A DNA stretch of 7,667 bases from contig QIEB01000491.1 of the NCBI GenBank assembly GCA_003229495.1, positions 1 to 7,667 of the forward strand. Reading direction: 5' to 3'. Shown in pieces: positions 5,998 to 7,667 of this stretch. The position numbers were made by a program, and so were the translations under genes. Source of the stretch: Flammeovirgaceae bacterium (GTDB lineage: Bacteria; Bacteroidota; Bacteroidia; Cytophagales; Cyclobacteriaceae). How positions within the stretch are numbered: the first letter of the stretch is position 1; each line of letters begins with the position of its first letter. Under the pieces are notes generated by a model, which saw nothing but the letters and a program-made list of their open reading frames with translations, ran no database searches and had not been told where the DNA came from.

Positions 5998-6612
5998 ATG
6001 AAAACAAAATCAGACTTCATATCAACTGTATTTTTGATTTGTTTATTACTGCTTGTTGCGACACTTCCTGCAAATGCTCAAAACACACCCGATAATAATG
6101 TCGCATCCATTAATGCCCAAAGTGGTATAGAACATTCTAACACTAAACACATTGTTATCGTTAACAACAAGAATAATAAACCCATAAAGGAGCTGTATGT
6201 TGGAAGTAAGGTGAGACTAAAACTTACAAAGGCATCAAAAGTAAGGGGGGTTATCATGTCAATTGACTCGGCATCCTTTATTGTTAACAATCGACAGGTG
6301 CGTTTTGATGAGATAATTAAAATATCCACTAGAAAGGATTGGGTGCAGGTACTGGGAGGAGCACTTGTTGTTACTGGATTGGCAATTTGGATCGATGGAG
6401 CTGGCGAAGCATATGCCGATGCATATTCCAATCAGTTCTTTCCATTAGCTAATGAAGATATTTCAGGTGGTGAACATGCGTTCCTGGGGATGGCCTTGAC
6501 TGGCGCCGGAGTTGCATTGATGCTGCCTGCTTATCATGATTTAGGCAAATTTAGCTTAATGGTGATTTCAAATAAGTCAAATTATTTTGCCCAGAATAGT
6601 ATGAAAAATTGA
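5998..6612 (+). CDS. secreted/membrane protein with possible SH3-like segment and two hydrophobic helices
   Basis: The ATG at 5998 is chosen; the frame can be extended to a TTG at 5989, but the ATG gives a normal signal peptide (MKTKSDF, hydrophobic 9-23, then LPANAQ, cleavage near residue 28). The resulting protein has 204 residues. After a polar linker (29-66) there is a compact segment at 67-111 (YVGSKVRLKL, KVRGVIMSIDSASFIVNN, VRFDEIIKIS) that reads like a small SH3/LSm-type beta barrel. Two hydrophobic helices follow, at about 115-135 (VQVLGGALVVTGLAIWIDGA) and 160-178 (HAFLGMALTGAGVALMLPA). Similar layouts occur in uncharacterised Bacteroidota proteins. No catalytic motif is visible and I cannot name a function. 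The gene converges on the membrane gene at 6734 across a spacer holding a palindromic repeat. Confidence 0.8.
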   Translation: MKTKSDFISTVFLICLLLLVATLPANAQNTPDNNVASINAQSGIEHSNTKHIVIVNNKNNKPIKELYVGSKVRLKLTKASKVRGVIMSIDSASFIVNNRQVRFDEIIKISTRKDWVQVLGGALVVTGLAIWIDGAGEAYADAYSNQFFPLANEDISGGEHAFLGMALTGAGVALMLPAYHDLGKFSLMVISNKSNYFAQNSMKN

Positions 6613-6689
6613 GATCCATCGCACCGACGGCTCCGATTATTTTGAGTATTGGGGTAATTTAGGTTTAAGATAATTTGGAGCACTTTTCC

Positions 6690-6719
6690 AACGGCAGCTT
6701 TCGGCCAACAGCGGCCGGT
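6690..6719 (+). repeat. palindromic repeat, copy 6 (between convergent genes)
   Basis: AACGGCAGCTTTCGGCCAAC followed by AGCGGCCGGT. It sits in the 121-base gap between two convergent stop codons, 14 bases from the end of the 6734-7432 gene. The stem is weakened by a T-C and an A-G mismatch. By position it could help end or protect both transcripts, but no T-run is present. Confidence 0.8.
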
Positions 6720-6733
6720 CAGATCGTGCTATT

Positions 6734-7432
6734 TTATAGCGGTAATTCTGCAAGTCGGCTTGTTAATTCACGCCACCATTCCCATTCTCCAACATAGTAT
6801 ATAGCAACATGTTGAACTATAAAAATCACAAGACATACTATATATGGTGCTCTGATTTTTCCTAAGCGATAATCATCAAGTATTAGTAATGCAATGACTA
6901 GTTCAAATAAAACATAGGTGCCAGTGATCGCATGATCCCAACTATCAGGGGTTAGATACGAATGAAATATTCTTACCACTCCTGCTGACAAAGGTCCAAA
7001 AATTGTACAAACCATATAACGGGCATGGTGGTGAATATTCCTTCGATTGATAACTCCAAGAACAACAAACAATGCGAACGGTAGAATAGTAAATACATCA
7101 AGGAAAGCGAATTTATAAATTATAACACTTGGCTCCTGAGTTTGCATCATAAATTGAATCATTAGAATCGCTCCGTAAAAGACGACAGGTGCAAAACTGA
7201 TTGAAATCCAGCCTATAATTCGATGATACTTCATGTTTCCAAAACGATAGATCATTGGTTGAGCTATTAGAATGATCATCCATAGCGACCCAGTAATCCC
7301 GTGAAAATGATGTAATGCATCTATTTCGATTAACTTTTTAAAGTAGGTTGGGAAAAATCCAATTAGCGTTACTATAAATCCTAAGGACAGGTATAAATAG
7401 GCATTGGTATAAAATGATTTTTTAGCTGTCAC
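6734..7432 (-). CDS. histidine-rich seven-helix membrane protein, unknown function
   Basis: A 232-residue integral membrane protein with about seven hydrophobic helices (roughly 11-29, 44-62, 71-94, 106-128, 139-158, 168-186 and 196-213). The start is GTG at 7432-7430; no ATG occurs upstream in frame before a stop codon. Histidines cluster at the helix ends: HHFHG (41-45), YHRIIGWIS (69-77), HHHARYM (134-140), His157 and His208. The HxxHG...HRxxGW pattern recalls DUF2306-like predicted membrane proteins and, more loosely, heme- or metal-binding membrane proteins. That comparison is from memory and unproven. Asp163, Asp166 and His167 lie in the loop before helix 6. No adjacent gene on the same strand suggests a partner. 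A palindromic repeat lies just beyond the stop codon. Confidence 0.82.
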   Translation of the reverse strand: MTAKKSFYTNAYLYLSLGFIVTLIGFFPTYFKKLIEIDALHHFHGITGSLWMIILIAQPMIYRFGNMKYHRIIGWISISFAPVVFYGAILMIQFMMQTQEPSVIIYKFAFLDVFTILPFALFVVLGVINRRNIHHHARYMVCTIFGPLSAGVVRIFHSYLTPDSWDHAITGTYVLFELVIALLILDDYRLGKIRAPYIVCLVIFIVQHVAIYYVGEWEWWRELTSRLAELPL

Positions 7433-7564
7433 AGCTGTAATTCGGGGTTGATTTGAACTGATTAATACCTTAAAAGTTAGGGACTATGTTTTTGGTTTCC
7501 AGTTCAATAAACTAATTTTTCTTGTAAATAGAAAGTGGCAGGTATGCTATCTATTTTATAAGGT

Positions 7565-7667
7565 GAATGGCTGCTTTCGGCCAAAAGCGGCCGTTCAAGC
7601 TCACTACAGAAATCCCACTTTATCCAGTATCTGTTTCCATCGAAGGTCATGGTGGAGGGGTTGAAAA
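7565..7667 (+). repeat. long palindrome-plus-tail repeat, copy 7 (runs to the window edge)
   Basis: The hairpin 7566-7595 is the best-paired copy: only C13/A18 is unpaired, with G-T wobbles at 3/28 and 7/24. The tail includes AGCTCACT, CTTTATCCAGTATCTGTTTC and GTGGAGGGGTTG, matching the minus-strand copy at 1851-1953 base for base in spacing. The element may continue beyond the window. Confidence 0.85.

Noticed and set aside
5574..7452. Shared 10-mer CGGGGTTGAT upstream of the genes at 5015-5524 and 6734-7432
   Set aside because: The match is short, lies at different distances from the two start codons, and has no flanking similarity; it is probably chance.
255..7595. Integron attC sites or a CRISPR array
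   Set aside because: The palindromes lack the GTTRRRY/RYYYAAC ends in proper places, no integrase is present, copies occur in both directions, and spacing is about 0.7-1.7 kb with genes between, not short spacers.
1..7667. A complete novel defence or mobile system
   Set aside because: Apart from the Fic gene there are no nucleases, helicases, reverse transcriptases, integrases or transposases; the gene content looks like ordinary chromosome rich in small repeats.

Overview
The window looks like chromosomal DNA from a member of the Bacteroidota, perhaps a marine or soil Cytophagales-type bacterium. The evidence is: Tat-type (RRxFL) signal peptides on secreted sugar isomerase-like proteins; a Fic protein of the kind common in this phylum; a good match to the Bacteroidota promoter pattern (TTG, 19 bases, TAnnTTTG) in front of that gene; AT-rich spacers; and no strong Shine-Dalgarno sequences. 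The lineage is inferred from gene style and could not be checked by a database search.

Layout. Bases 1-286 hold the end of a TPR-type protein on the plus strand. Its last codons run through a palindromic repeat and are followed by a stretch that looks decayed. Bases 568-687 can encode a 39-residue, very hydrophobic peptide. Two minus-strand genes follow, both with Tat/lipoprotein-type leaders and TIM-barrel domains: a sugar phosphate isomerase/epimerase-like protein (735-1730) and a mannonate dehydratase (UxuA)-like protein (2095-3231). Together they suggest extracytoplasmic sugar or uronate metabolism. Next is a minus-strand Fic-domain AMP-transferase (3432-4550) with a built-in inhibitory helix and a C-terminal winged-helix-like region. 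Its promoter is covered by an array of TGTCAAA/TTTGACA sites. The last third has a secreted NTF2/SnoaL-like protein (5015-5524, minus), a secreted or membrane protein with a possible SH3-like segment (5998-6612, plus), and a histidine-rich seven-helix membrane protein (6734-7432, minus).

The most unusual feature is a family of dispersed repeats: seven copies of a 30-base interrupted palindrome (consensus AACGGCAGCTTTCGGCC then AAAAGCGGCCGTT), about one per 1.1 kb, all outside or at the very end of genes. Three copies (1851-1953, 5639-5720, 7565-7667) carry a conserved tail, giving an element of about 100 bases. The copies at 1851-1953 and 7565-7667 align without gaps at about 72% identity by hand count. 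Arm changes are compensated between copies, so the hairpin itself seems to be under selection or copied as a unit. No transposase is present in the window.

I see no tRNA, rRNA, CRISPR array, insertion sequence or integrase. The genes are separated by 80-470 base spacers and do not form a tight operon. The strongest functional links are the two TIM-barrel proteins and the Fic gene with its operator array.
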